Of a stretch of DNA of 64,000 nucleotides, positions 28,101-40,100 are shown one piece after another (position 1 is the stretch's first letter; each line of letters opens with the position of its first letter). Under the pieces are notes generated by a model. The model ran no database searches and was not told the origin of the DNA. It saw nothing but the letters and a program-made list of their open reading frames with translations. Made by a program: the position numbers and the translations under genes. Source of the DNA: Struthio camelus (Eukaryota; Chordata; Aves; Struthioniformes; Struthionidae); NCBI RefSeq assembly GCF_040807025.1, contig NC_090945.1:39859088-39923087 (forward strand), read 5' to 3'.

Positions 28101-31100
28101 GATGGTTGATAATTTCTGATTGTCTAATTACTAATGGCAATCAGAAAGCAAAGCTAGAATGTGACCAGCTGAAGAGATGACCTAAAAACTACTTAGGCAG
28201 TCATCATGGAGGCCAAGTGATAGTGAACGAGACATTAAAGGGGTAGCTGTATATTAAGGTAAGGCAATCATGGATCATAATTGGCCTCTGATTCTGACAC
28301 AAGGGCAGTCAGAAATTCACCACCTCCAGGCTCAGAGGTGCAGTGCAGTGGCACAGTCTCTGCCTTGAAACCAGCTGCCAGGTGGGACCATCCCTGCAGT
28401 TTTGAATTTGGGTATGCAAAACTACAGACAGAATCATTTCTACAGGGAACTGCTTTGGCTCAAGACCACCCTGAAACAGCTGCAAACTTATCAAATGGCA
28501 TTAAACAGCCAATTTTGCTTGAAGAAGCCAAGGATTTCATCCTTGAAATGGCTTAAACCTAACTTTGTATTAGTCTTCACAAAATGAAGGAAAAAGATCC
28601 CGGTCCAAAAATATTCTGTCCCTCTCTTGGCATTGAGATGTGAGTATATCTCAGGGACACAGCTATACGATTGTCTCATGTTGCAGGTGCATCAGGGACA
28701 GTTTAACAGATAGCGTATGTTCATTATGCCTGCTGTGTATGTAGACGACAATGATAGCTCTTGATTTAATTATTGTGTGAGGTTCATCAAATATTAAAAC
28801 GCTAAGTCATTTTAAAATAGATATTCTCTGGATTGGACATTGTCTGAATTGTCCCTCGCTGAAATATTGACAACACTTCTCATTTGGATAACCAAGGATA
28901 AATCTGAAGATGCATCCTCTGGAAAGCACAGGCGGGTAACTAGTTAGATATTATATATTCTCTTTGAAACCAGGAGAGTGATTTGTCTTCAATTTTTTAA
29001 CTGCAGTTACTATGGTGATTGAGCTCTTTGACATGGTGAGCTGATATCAGTCATGAGCTAAGACCACAGAGGGAGGCAATTAGATGTGATTCTTGCCTTT
29101 GTCGCTGCACTTTCATTTGTCAGGTTCTCTTCTAGTTATATTTACTCCAGAGTAGTTCGGCTAAACTGTTGAGAGCGTCTTTATGTCAACTCAGTGTCTG
29201 GCCAATTAGACTGAACCTGTGTTTACAAGGGTGAAAGTACAGAATTTTATCTGTTATGTTAATGGCCAGAAGTATTAGTTTTAAATTGACTCACAAGTTA
29301 AAAAGCTCAAGGAACTGAGGGAAAAATGAAGAATTTAGGTACTGTGATTGTGAGTATAACTGAAGAACAGTATCTGAGAATGTGGTATTTGCAGAAAGCC
29401 TATGTTATTCTGTGGAGGAGAAATACCTCATTACTTTTTTTAGAATGGGTTTTATCTTCTAGGATAGAAGATAAAACCAAGATCTCTCTCAAATTTTTGC
29501 AAGATGGAGTTTTATCTATATCTCAGATGCCTCAGAAAAGAGGAGGTTGCAAGCTTTTTGAGGTAGGTAGATTACCTAGGATATAAAAAATGTGAACAGG
29601 AAAGACATCATGAAATTACATAGCCAGTAGGCAGTTACTTCGCCTGGAGAAGGGTATGATTATAGCTGCTATTAATAAGGGTCTCTGCAAGGTTGACCTG
29701 AACCAAATTCAATAAATCTGCCATATCCACAGCATATCATGTTTACCAGGAGCATGCAGTTGGCCCAGTGGCTATCCTGTAAATCTGACACATTTCCATG
29801 TGTTTGGCCTGTTGTGCATTTGCTGCACTAATGCGATGCACAAATATAACGAGCATTTCTAGATGCCCTGGAGTCTAATCAAAAATGGTGTTGCAAATGA
29901 ACTTGAAGATGGCTGGGAATCTTGCAGCTTTGTACTGTTACTGGCACATTTCTAATCTAGCAAAACAGCACACCATGTGACAGACTGACTTCAACACTAT
30001 GAAAGCTTGCAGTATCTGTGGAAGGTCCTGTCCCAACATTGGCTATACATTTCTTGAAGCATGTAGCAGTTTAGTTTTATAGCTTCTTTTTAAACTAACA
30101 CTTCTGCGTTCAGTTCGTTGAAGCATCATTAATTTCTAATAAAAGTGGGAAGTGATGAAGGATGCAGCATGCTAGCATGAAAACCTGTAAGTACAGGTGC
30201 AGCATAGTAGCAGAGTACTAGTATGGTGTTTAGGCATACTAGTAATACTGCTGTAAAGTGATGTGCTGTTAATGTGGATGTTTCCTTTAAAAAAATATAT
30301 TTTTTTAAATGAATTTTAGGGCTGTTTTACCAAATGATGAAGCTTTCATCCAAAGTAGTATTTTTTTTTTCCAGTTGTGGCAAAAGTGACTCTTTGAAGT
30401 GAGATCCAAAGCTCTGGAAATCATCTAGAAGCGTAGCTCAATTCTACTGATAACTGTCCAGAATTTGGAAAAAGTTACTGTGTATAATCTCAACTATCCA
30501 TGGCCGCAATAATAATAATAAAATCAAACCTGTGGGCATGTGTGTGGGTGAGAGAAGCTAAGATTCTAACTACCTTCTGCCAGTCATCACTATGGCTAGT
30601 CTCTCACCGTTGCAAGGATAATGATGTAAATGAAGAGGAAGACATGGAGGACTTTTAAGCTTTCAATTCACAAGAAAACTAGGGGTGCATTTATTAAGTT
30701 CCATTTTCCTAGGTAAACCTAGATCATTTGTTTTCGTCAAATGATTGCCACATATTCCTCCTCCAGATTACCTCTTATTACTCAAAATTTCCCACTTCTT
30801 GCCACACACTGCCACAGATTACCACTGTGGTTTTAAGGAAAGTAGTCTTCGTCATCATTAATACTTGAACTTGTTTGCATGTTCAGCTTTACCTACATTA
30901 GCTGGCAGCTTTAGTATGCTGATCTTTCTCCATGTTGCTTATATGATGAAATAGAGAGAGAATCAAGCCCATGATGTAGAGCCCCTGAATTGGGCTTCTG
31001 CTCCAAATTGCTTTGCAGAAAAGCCTCTGTCTTTCCCTTAAAGGATTAGTCAAACAGGAGATCAAGGAGCACTCTCTTCCTAAATTAAGCGTCTTTTAGC

Positions 31101-34100
31101 AATAAAATATTGTTTTGCTGCTCTACACCGCTGTATTTAAATGGGAACAAATACAGGTATTGATTTTCCCCGCCCCATCAGCTAGCATGACGGACAGTCG
31201 TAGAGGGGAAATGTTCAATAAGCTAAACATTTTAGTGATTGCATTACAGTATTTGCATGCATCTACGTTCTTCTGTTTTCATGTTGCAGCTGTTAATCTG
31301 TGTGGTTACACTATATGTAAAGGGCAGAATCAGAATCAGAAAATGTTGGGGTGGCTTTTGTTTGTTTTTTTTAGTTTTGTTGGTTTCTGCTTCAGTGACT
31401 TTAGGCTTAGCCTCTATGTGAAAGTAGAATCAAGCGCAACATGTTCCAGAAAATTGCCGCTGAACAATACTGTGTAAATAGAATTGTTCTGTTCCAGTCA
31501 TTAAATCTAATTAGGCTTGAGAAGAGGTGAATTTGGCCTCTCAAGGTAAATTATGTTATTTTATTAGGTATTTGCTTTAATTATACTGTAATACGTGACT
31601 CTCCTAGCAAGCAAAGTGATCTCTATTAATTTTTTTTTTATTTTGACTAACTTTGAGTAAAATCACTGAAGTGAAATGCTATATTCAAAGCATTTATTTG
31701 AGATTTCACTGATGCAGATGACTCTGGTTTTACTGTAATTTCATTTAATATGGAATGTAGCTGGAAGAATATTGTAATTACTTTTAATTTTAACTACTAG
31801 ACCTGATCTTTGATAAGGATTGTAGATTCAGACTTCTGTTCCATCTGCCTCTCGTCTGGCTGGCTATGACATGCCCACCCCCTTGTCAGTGCTATTTACT
31901 GTTGTGCTACTGACCTTGCATACAGCTTTCATCAAAATAAGGTTTCAAGCGTTTTGTGTAATTCAAGACTTGCTGCAGGTTTGTTCAAAGGTGTGTGCGG
32001 GGTGGGGCGGGGGGTCCTGTTTTCTGGCACATACCAGTAAAAGTAAGCATAACCTGAGCCTGAACACCCAGTTCTAGGATGCACATCTCAGACTTTATGT
32101 ATCAAATTTGAGTGATCTTCAATATGCTTTTCATGCAAAGAGCAACTGTGGCTAAGCAAAAGCATAATTATTCCTGTGGAATTATAAAGATATTTTAAAA
32201 TGAGAAATACTTGTTAGAGTACAGATTTTTTTCAAGATGTAAATGTCATGTTTTAATTTGTCTTTGTACTTGACTGTATTCCTGTCTTCATAATAACATT
32301 CCAGTTATTACTCAGTAGCAGGGATTGCAGTCTTTGATCTTTTCCCTTGTTTTTCTAGGTCATTCAACAGAGAAATGAGGAATGTGACCACATTCAATTT
32401 TTAATTGAAGAGAAAGAGTCTAAAGAAGAGGACTACTATGAAGACCTCGACAGATTTGAAGAAAATGGTACCCAAGAATCTCGCATCAGTCCCTATACTT
32501 TCTGCAAGGCCTTTCCTTTCCATATAATATTTGACAGAGATCTGGTGGTCACGCAGTGCGGTAATGCTATATACAGAGTCCTTCCACAGGTTAGATGATT
32601 CTCATACATGAATAGTCCTCAAGGGTCCTTATGCTAGGTGGTGAACAGATTTATTTTATAGATTAATAAAATAGGTTTAGAATTCTCTGTCTAAACAACA
32701 TTCCTATATAGATGTATAATATTTGCTATATAGCGCTCTTGTTTGAAAAAGGACTATGAAAGCTAGCCCTTTTCTACGTCAGCTGTGTTCCCTATGAACA
32801 CGTACATCCATTTGTATGTCCATAACGTGATGTAAAAGAGACCAAGGCATAAGCTTGAGCAGAGAATACCTGATCACTCACACAACTCCAGTGTTAGCTT
32901 GGTATTTGAGTCTTTTTGGACTTGCCACTAGCCCAATCCAAGATACGTATGCTAATGCTATAAAAGTGGCAGATAACTCTCTAGTGTGGACAAGAGACAT
33001 TCTGCAAATCAGCCTGCCCAGGGGTCAGGTAATGGTCTTGCCCATACTACTTGCATACTGTAGTAGCAGCTACTTGGTCTATATAGATTACTTGACAATA
33101 ACAAATATTTGAAGGCCTTTTAGCATTGCAGAACTGTCAGATGCAGCATAACAGAAGAAGCTGTGTACTCTTTTGGCTCGTGCATCAAAAGTATTAGATG
33201 AGCCAAACTCTGATTGTGATACTTGTCCACGTTTCTGAGTGCAGCTGGTGCAATTTCCTCTGGTAGAAGGTCCACTCAGAGATGTACTTAGTGTCGTAAT
33301 TCTGTATATTAATAGGATACCTCAGTTCTTGTCCAGAGGAACTGACAGAGTGCTTCTAAAAATAAGCAACTGGTAAAAGCAGTAATAAAAGAGAAACAGA
33401 AGTAGGATGATGAAAACATAAAATGATCTTTCAAATTATGTAGGCTAATATTGAACCTACTATGTTGCACCTGAATCACTGATATTTTAAAAGGTAATTT
33501 TATTTACATTTTTTTCTACAAGTTTTCTCTCTGGGTTTTGCAGAAAGATTTGAAAGAAGAGCTTTGTAAGTAGCTCTACAAGACATTTTCTAGGGGGATT
33601 CGCTGAGTAGCTCTTAACTATTAGCTTATCGATAACGGCCATAGAATCCTTATTATCAGAGATGATGCATAAGAGAACATGGCTTGTTATTGAAAGGGAA
33701 GTTTGAGAAGGACCTTGAAGAAGGAAACACTAAAAAGCAATTTTATTCTTTTTACTGTAAAATGGGAAGAGATTTGACAGATAGAAAACGTGAAACAGTC
33801 CAATGCAATTTTGTAATGTCACATTGCAGATTAGAATTGTACTTTGAAGTCAATATACTTCTGATGTGAAAACCTTAATTTAAAAATCTTATATTTTAAT
33901 AGATAAATATATAATGTACATGTTCTCTTCTATTCAGTATTGTCACCTAAGCAAATTGAATATAAGTGCTCCATGTATATTTTTATTATATATATAAAAA
34001 AATCCTTTATTTCCTGTTTTATTTTTTACATTTTAGCTGCAGCCCGGAAATTGCAGTCTGTTGTCAGTTTTCTCCTTGGTTCGGCCTCATATTGATATTA

Positions 34101-37100
34101 GTTTCCATGGGATCCTCTCACATATCAATACTGTCTTTGTACTGAGGACCAAGGTAACTAGAGAATATTCACTTGGCTTTTCTATAAGTAACTATACTTT
34201 GGAGAGATAAGAATAAGCGCCGCAAACTCAGAAGTGTTCGGAGAAAATACTTTGCATGGTAGTAAGCTCAATCCCTTTAGAGGAGAGTTAGAGGGTTTAG
34301 AGTCTTTAGTCCAAAAAAGTAATTCATGTGTATTCATGTGAATTCATGTGTAGCAGTGAGGTGGAACGCTTTATAGGAATGGGGAAGTGCATATACTTCA
34401 CATATCAGCTCTGTAAAGGGCTACCCTCTTATATGACGTTGTACTGAAGTAAACGTAAAAATTGCACTTTCTTGTCCTTCATAACAATATGGGAGATAAA
34501 TATGAAATGTATCATTGCTTGGGCCCATACGTTCATACACATTTCTTTGTGCTTTTCCTTAGAGAGGGAGGAGAGGAGGCGGGCAGTATAAACCAGTGCA
34601 GCATGTAGAGTAGTGCCTACCATGTAGACAGCTATTTATTTATAGAAAACTGTACCTGAGAGAGACCAACAAAGTTTCTCAGAGATATTCCCCATCACAG
34701 TTAGAACGTCACAGAACAGGCAATCCTATTGTCAAACTGTTGTAATGAAATCACACAGGAGAAAACAGGAGGTAGTGAACATGAAGGTGAAGAAAGATAT
34801 GATACTGCCTGAGATAGCAAGTCACAATAAAATAAGGGTAAAGTGGTTAATGATAAAGTTAATGATAAATTAATTGTTTTATTAATGTAGATTGTGCTTT
34901 GTAACTCTGTTCCAACATTCTGACTGTGCTCATAATGAAGGCATTTGCATGCATGGCCTGATGAGTAATACACATACCATTAGCCTTATATAGTGATTGT
35001 GACATTTTCATTACCAGGAAGGGCTGCTGGATGTAGAAAAGCTGGAGTGTGAGGATGAACTGACTGGCACAGAAATCAGCTGCTTACGCCTGAAAGGTCA
35101 AATGATCTACTTGCCAGAAGCAGACAGCATTCTTTTTCTTTGTTCGCCAAGGTACTTAAAACTATAAGAGTTCTGTAATACTGCCTTCAATTTTGCAGTC
35201 ACTAATGTGATTACACATTAGTGCAATTAAAACACTTACAAGGGAAGGACTGCAGAGATTAATTGACTCAAACATTGATCCCAGTGACTTTGATGGATTT
35301 ATACTAAAAGCGGGAGGAGCATTTAAACATTAGAACTTGACTAATGATTAAATAATTCAGTATAAATATTGGGATGCTCTGGCCCAGTTTTTAAGAAGGA
35401 GAATTCTTCATGACTCAGTGACTTTTAACAAGTTTTGCCTTTTATTTCTTAATCTGATGATACTAAGAGTTATGACTGTAATTCAGTTTCCTATGTGGAT
35501 TCATATATTTTTACAATAGTTTCAATGTAATAGTGTAGAGATGTTTATAAAGAAGGGGTTGGAATGGGGGATTGAATGGAGGACTTCTTTACAGAATCAC
35601 AGAATCACAGAATTGTTTAGGTTGGAAGGGACCTCTGGAGATCATCTAGTCCAACCTCCCTGCTCAAGCAGGGACCTCTAGAGCATATTGCCCAGGATCA
35701 CATCCAGACGGGTTTTGAATATCTCCAGGGAAGGAGACTCCACTACCTCTCTGGGCAACCTGTTCCAATGCTCTGTCACCCTCACAGGGAAGAAGTTTTT
35801 TCTCAGGTTTAGGTGGAACTTCCTGTGGTTCAGTTTCTGCCCGTTCCCTCTTGTCCTGTTGCTGGGCACCACAGAGAAGGGACTGGCCTCATCCTCTTGA
35901 CACTCCCCCTTCAGATGCTTATACACGTTGATGAGATCGCCTCTCAATCTTCTCTTCTCCAGGCTGAACAGGCCCAGCTCTTGCAGTCTTTCTTCCTAGG
36001 AGAGGTGCTCCAACCCTCTAATCATCTTTGTAGCCCCCCGCTGGACTCTCTCCAGTAGCACCATGTCTTTCTTGTACTGGGGAGCCCAGAACTGGACACA
36101 GTACTCCAGGTGAGGCCTCCCCAGGGCTGAGTAGAGGGGCAGGATCACCTCCCTCGACCTGCTGGCAAAGCTCTGCCTAATGCACCCCAGGATCCCATTG
36201 GCCTTCTTGGCCATGAGGGCACACTGCTGGCTCATGTTTAACTTGTCTACCAGCACTCCCAGGTCCTTCTCTGCAGAGCTGCTTTCCAGCAGGTCAACCC
36301 TCAGCCTGTCCTGGTGCATGGGATTATTTCTCCCTAGGTGCAGGACCCTGCACTTGCCTTTGTTGAACTTCATGAGGTTCCTCTCTGCCCACCTCTCCAG
36401 CCTGTCCAGGTCCCTCTGAATGGCAGCACAGTCTTCTGGTGTGTCAGTCGCTCCCCCTCACCCCCCCCCCAGTTTAGTATCATCAGCAAACTTGCTGAGG
36501 GTGCACTCTGTCCCTTGCTCCAGGTCATTGATGAATATATTGAACAAGACTGGACCCAGGACTGACCCCTGGCAGGCACCACTAGCCACAGGCCTCCAAC
36601 TTGACTCTGCGCCATTCACCACAACCCTCTGAGCTCGGCCATCCAGCCAGTTCTCAATCCACCTCACTCTCCACTCGTCTAGCCCACACTTCCTGAGCTT
36701 ACCTAGGAGGATGTGATGGGAGACAGTGTCAAAAGCCTTGCTGAAGTCCAGAAAGACAACATCCACTGCTCTGCCCTCATCTACCCAGCCAGTCACTCCA
36801 TCACAGAAGGCTATCAGATTGGTCAAGCGTGATTTCCCTTTGGTGAACCCATGCTGACTACTCCTGATCACCTTCTTGTCCTCCACATGCTTAGTGAGGA
36901 CCTCCAGGAGGAGCTGTTCCATCACCTTTCCCGGGATGGAGGTGAGGCTGACAGGCCTGTAGTTTCTTGGCTCCTCCTTCTTGCCCTTTTGGAAGATTGG
37001 CGTGACATTGGCTTTCTTCCAGTCCTCAGGCACCTCTCCTGATCTCCAGGACCTTTCCAAGATGATGGAGAGTGGCCTAGCAATAACATCTGCCAGCTCC

Positions 37101-40100
37101 CTCAGCACTCGTGGGTGCATCCCACCGGGGCCCATGGATTTATGGATGTCACGTTTGGACAAAAGATCTCTAACCTGATCCTGCTCAGCCAAGGGAGAGT
37201 CTTCCTTTCTCCAGCCTTCCTCTCTTGTCTCCAAGGTCTGGAATTCCTGAGGACTGGCCTTAGCAGTGAAGACTGAAGCAAAGGCAGCGTTCAATAACTC
37301 TGCCTTCTCTATATCCTTTGTTACCAGGGCACCCGCCCCATTCAGCAGCGGGCCCACGTTTTCCCTAGCCTTCCTTTTGCTATTGATGTATTTGAAGAAC
37401 CCCTTCTTGTTGTCCTTGACATCTCTTGCCAGATTTAATTCCAACTGGGCCTTAGCCTAGCCTTCCTTGTCGCATCCCTGCACACTCTGACAACGTTCCT
37501 GTATTCCTCCCAAGTGGCCTGTCCCCTTTGCCACATTCTGTGTACTTCCTTCTTCTGTTGGAGTTTTGCCAGGAGTTCCTAACAGCAGAGTTAACTAACA
37601 GCTTGTTGAGCTAACATGCCAGATTTCACAGTTAAGATATATTAATCTCCTGTGTAAAAAAGGGATAGAGAGTGGAGGAAGACAGAAATGAGGAAGGGTA
37701 CCTTAACATCATCCTTCCTTTATTTAGGTACTGAGGAATGTGTATTTCGTGTGTTCAGAAAACTCATCAGTGAGAACTGTATATTTAAATGCAAAAATCA
37801 AGAGCTCTGTATTGGCACAGGTGAACACAAATAAGATATTTTGTATTTCCATTTGTTGTACAGCATATCTGATGATTAGAAGCGTAATCTTTTCACAGTT
37901 AGGCCCAGCCTCTGCTGTTGATATGAGTTTTAAACATTCCTTAGGTAAGTTCAATTGCACCTATGTCCTGTGTGTATGGTAATAGATTACTCCACATTAC
38001 AGCGTGATGAACTTGGATGATTTAACCAGAAGAGGTTTATATCTGAGTGATATTCCATTGCATGATGCGACCCGTGATCTGGTTCTTTTGGGAGAGCAGT
38101 TCAGAGAGGAATATAAGCTGACTCAAGAACTTGAGATCCTCACTGACAGACTGCAGCACACACTACGGGCACTGGAAGATGAGAAGAAAAAGACAGACAC
38201 GTAAGAACCAATTACTTGATTAAATATAGCTAAGTTCCTCAAAAAAATGAAAAAGCTCTGGAAAGACTATAAGAGATATTCAAGGCTAATAATTTTGGAG
38301 TCAAGAAAGAACACTTTTCTTTCAGTCCTTATAGTGTTGTTTTTAATCTAAATTATCAAATGTCATCTGCAGTCTGTTATATGCACAGGTATTTTGATGA
38401 CTCCTTCCTTGATAAGAAAAACTATGAAGGGACATGAACTGGCAATTGTTTTTTGTTTTGCAAATGACCTAAAACAGTAGTTTTTCAAACTTTATGCTTA
38501 CATGCCATCTCTGTAGCCAGATGAATTTGATGAATGTGCAAATGTTACTATTTGACAGAGTTCTTTAAACCACCTGTAGACAACTTACTCTGACTTTCTC
38601 AACCATCATGATCACAGGTTATCAAAACAGAAAAATATTCTTTTGAAGACTAATAGCCAGGACCAGCATACAGGTGGTGGTGCTTCAGAAATTCTTTTAT
38701 AATTTGGACTGGGTCCTTCAGCTCCCAAAGACAGATTCAGCACAGCAGGCCAATAGGAAATTAACTGATGAAAAAACAACATGTAAATTTATGAAAAATT
38801 AAGTAATTATTAACAAAAAGTGAAAATGGCAGAAAGAATAATCAGTTTGCTGTGTTATAATCCTCAAAAATAATATAAATTTTGCCATAGATCAATGCTG
38901 TGAATTTGATTTTATAGTTCCCTGTAAGAATGGATTTTATAGTTCTCTGTAAAGATAGATTTTGGGCACAATGTGTATACATTATTATTGTTAAATAGTT
39001 ATCTATATCTAGTGCTCAGAACTAGGACTATTGGCAAGCACGTTAAATAAGTGTTTGTGATAAGCAGCATGAATTTTGATGATCAATTTTCATGATAGTT
39101 CCCATCTATGTAATAGCCGGATTTCTTGTGACTTATGTTTGTTTAGCAGTAAAAATTAACATCTCTTTGCTATGAAATCTATTTACAGATTTTTTTTTTT
39201 AATCTTTAGTGGAGTAATGAAAACTGTTGTAATAAGACTTCAGAGGAATGGATGAGGGAGTTGGAGAGCACAGAAGCCTAAAAATATTTTTTCTATTCAT
39301 TGTTGTCTTGCTCTATAAAGCCATTTTATCTTCAAGAATTCTAACCTGTTTGGCAGCCACTGGAAAATACAGTGTCAGTTACTATACTATGTGCCAAAAG
39401 TATTCAGTAATTATAACTCATACAGCAGTGAACTTGCCAAAAAAATGCAACTAATGAGCGCTTGTGCAGGAGGCTACCTACATGATGCTCAGGTCTTGTG
39501 AAACATTCAGAGGTCTTCAGGTCGTCTACTCAGCTGTGTAAGAAGGGAAGAGGTACTATATGATCGCAGATAAAGAGTTGACAGCATCCACATGAGAGTG
39601 CAGCTCTGTGTCTGGTGTGGATTGTATTTGCAAGTGTTAATGTGTCATATGGACTGTTAATTGAATTGGAAAAAATGCATTAAACCAACGTTCTCAACAG
39701 AAGAGGAAAGGTTTAGCAATTCAGGAGTGGGTCACAGGTGGAAGGAAAACTGTGGTCTCTTCATGTTCTTTTTTGCAGCTTTTATGGTTCTGTGAGCAAG
39801 ACCAGATTATATTAGTTGAGGATGTGGCAGAAATGCTTAAGCAAAAATAATCCAAGGAACTATTAACTGATAGTGTCAGAAGAATTAATAATATATGTTT
39901 AATTAGTTGGTAAGTTAGATGTATTAATATGTATTTGAAATGGCATGGCTTTAGGCATACTGATGTAGATCAGCTCTTGTTTCCCAAATAGCAAATATTC
40001 AGTAGAAACTCTTTTATAATCACTAACTCTTGGATGACGCTAGTATGTTATAAACCCTATGGGAGTTACTAACTTAATATTTGAAGAGTGTTCGTGTAAA

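Larger units (their letters stand above)
24919..32358 (+). other. GUCY1B1: Intron 5 (7.4 kb)
   Basis: The boundaries are GTATGA and GTTTTTCTAG. It contains a 13-bp perfect hairpin (29448-29478) and an AT palindrome (30286-30309). Elsewhere it is AT-rich with scattered short open frames, including a slightly GC-richer stretch at 28.2-28.6 kb in which I recognise nothing. Confidence 0.92.
35152..38002 (+). other. GUCY1B1: Intron 8 (2.9 kb) hosting an antisense CR1
   Basis: The boundaries are GTACTT and CACATTACAG. About 2.0 kb of it is the CR1 element at 35595-37582. Without the insert the intron would be about 0.86 kb. Unique AT-rich flanks lie on both sides. Confidence 0.93.

Noticed and set aside
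28281..28556. 91-codon frame in intron 5
   Set aside because: Similar-length frames overlap it on both strands, with no known domain and no splice-site pairing into GUCY1B1. Treated as chance.
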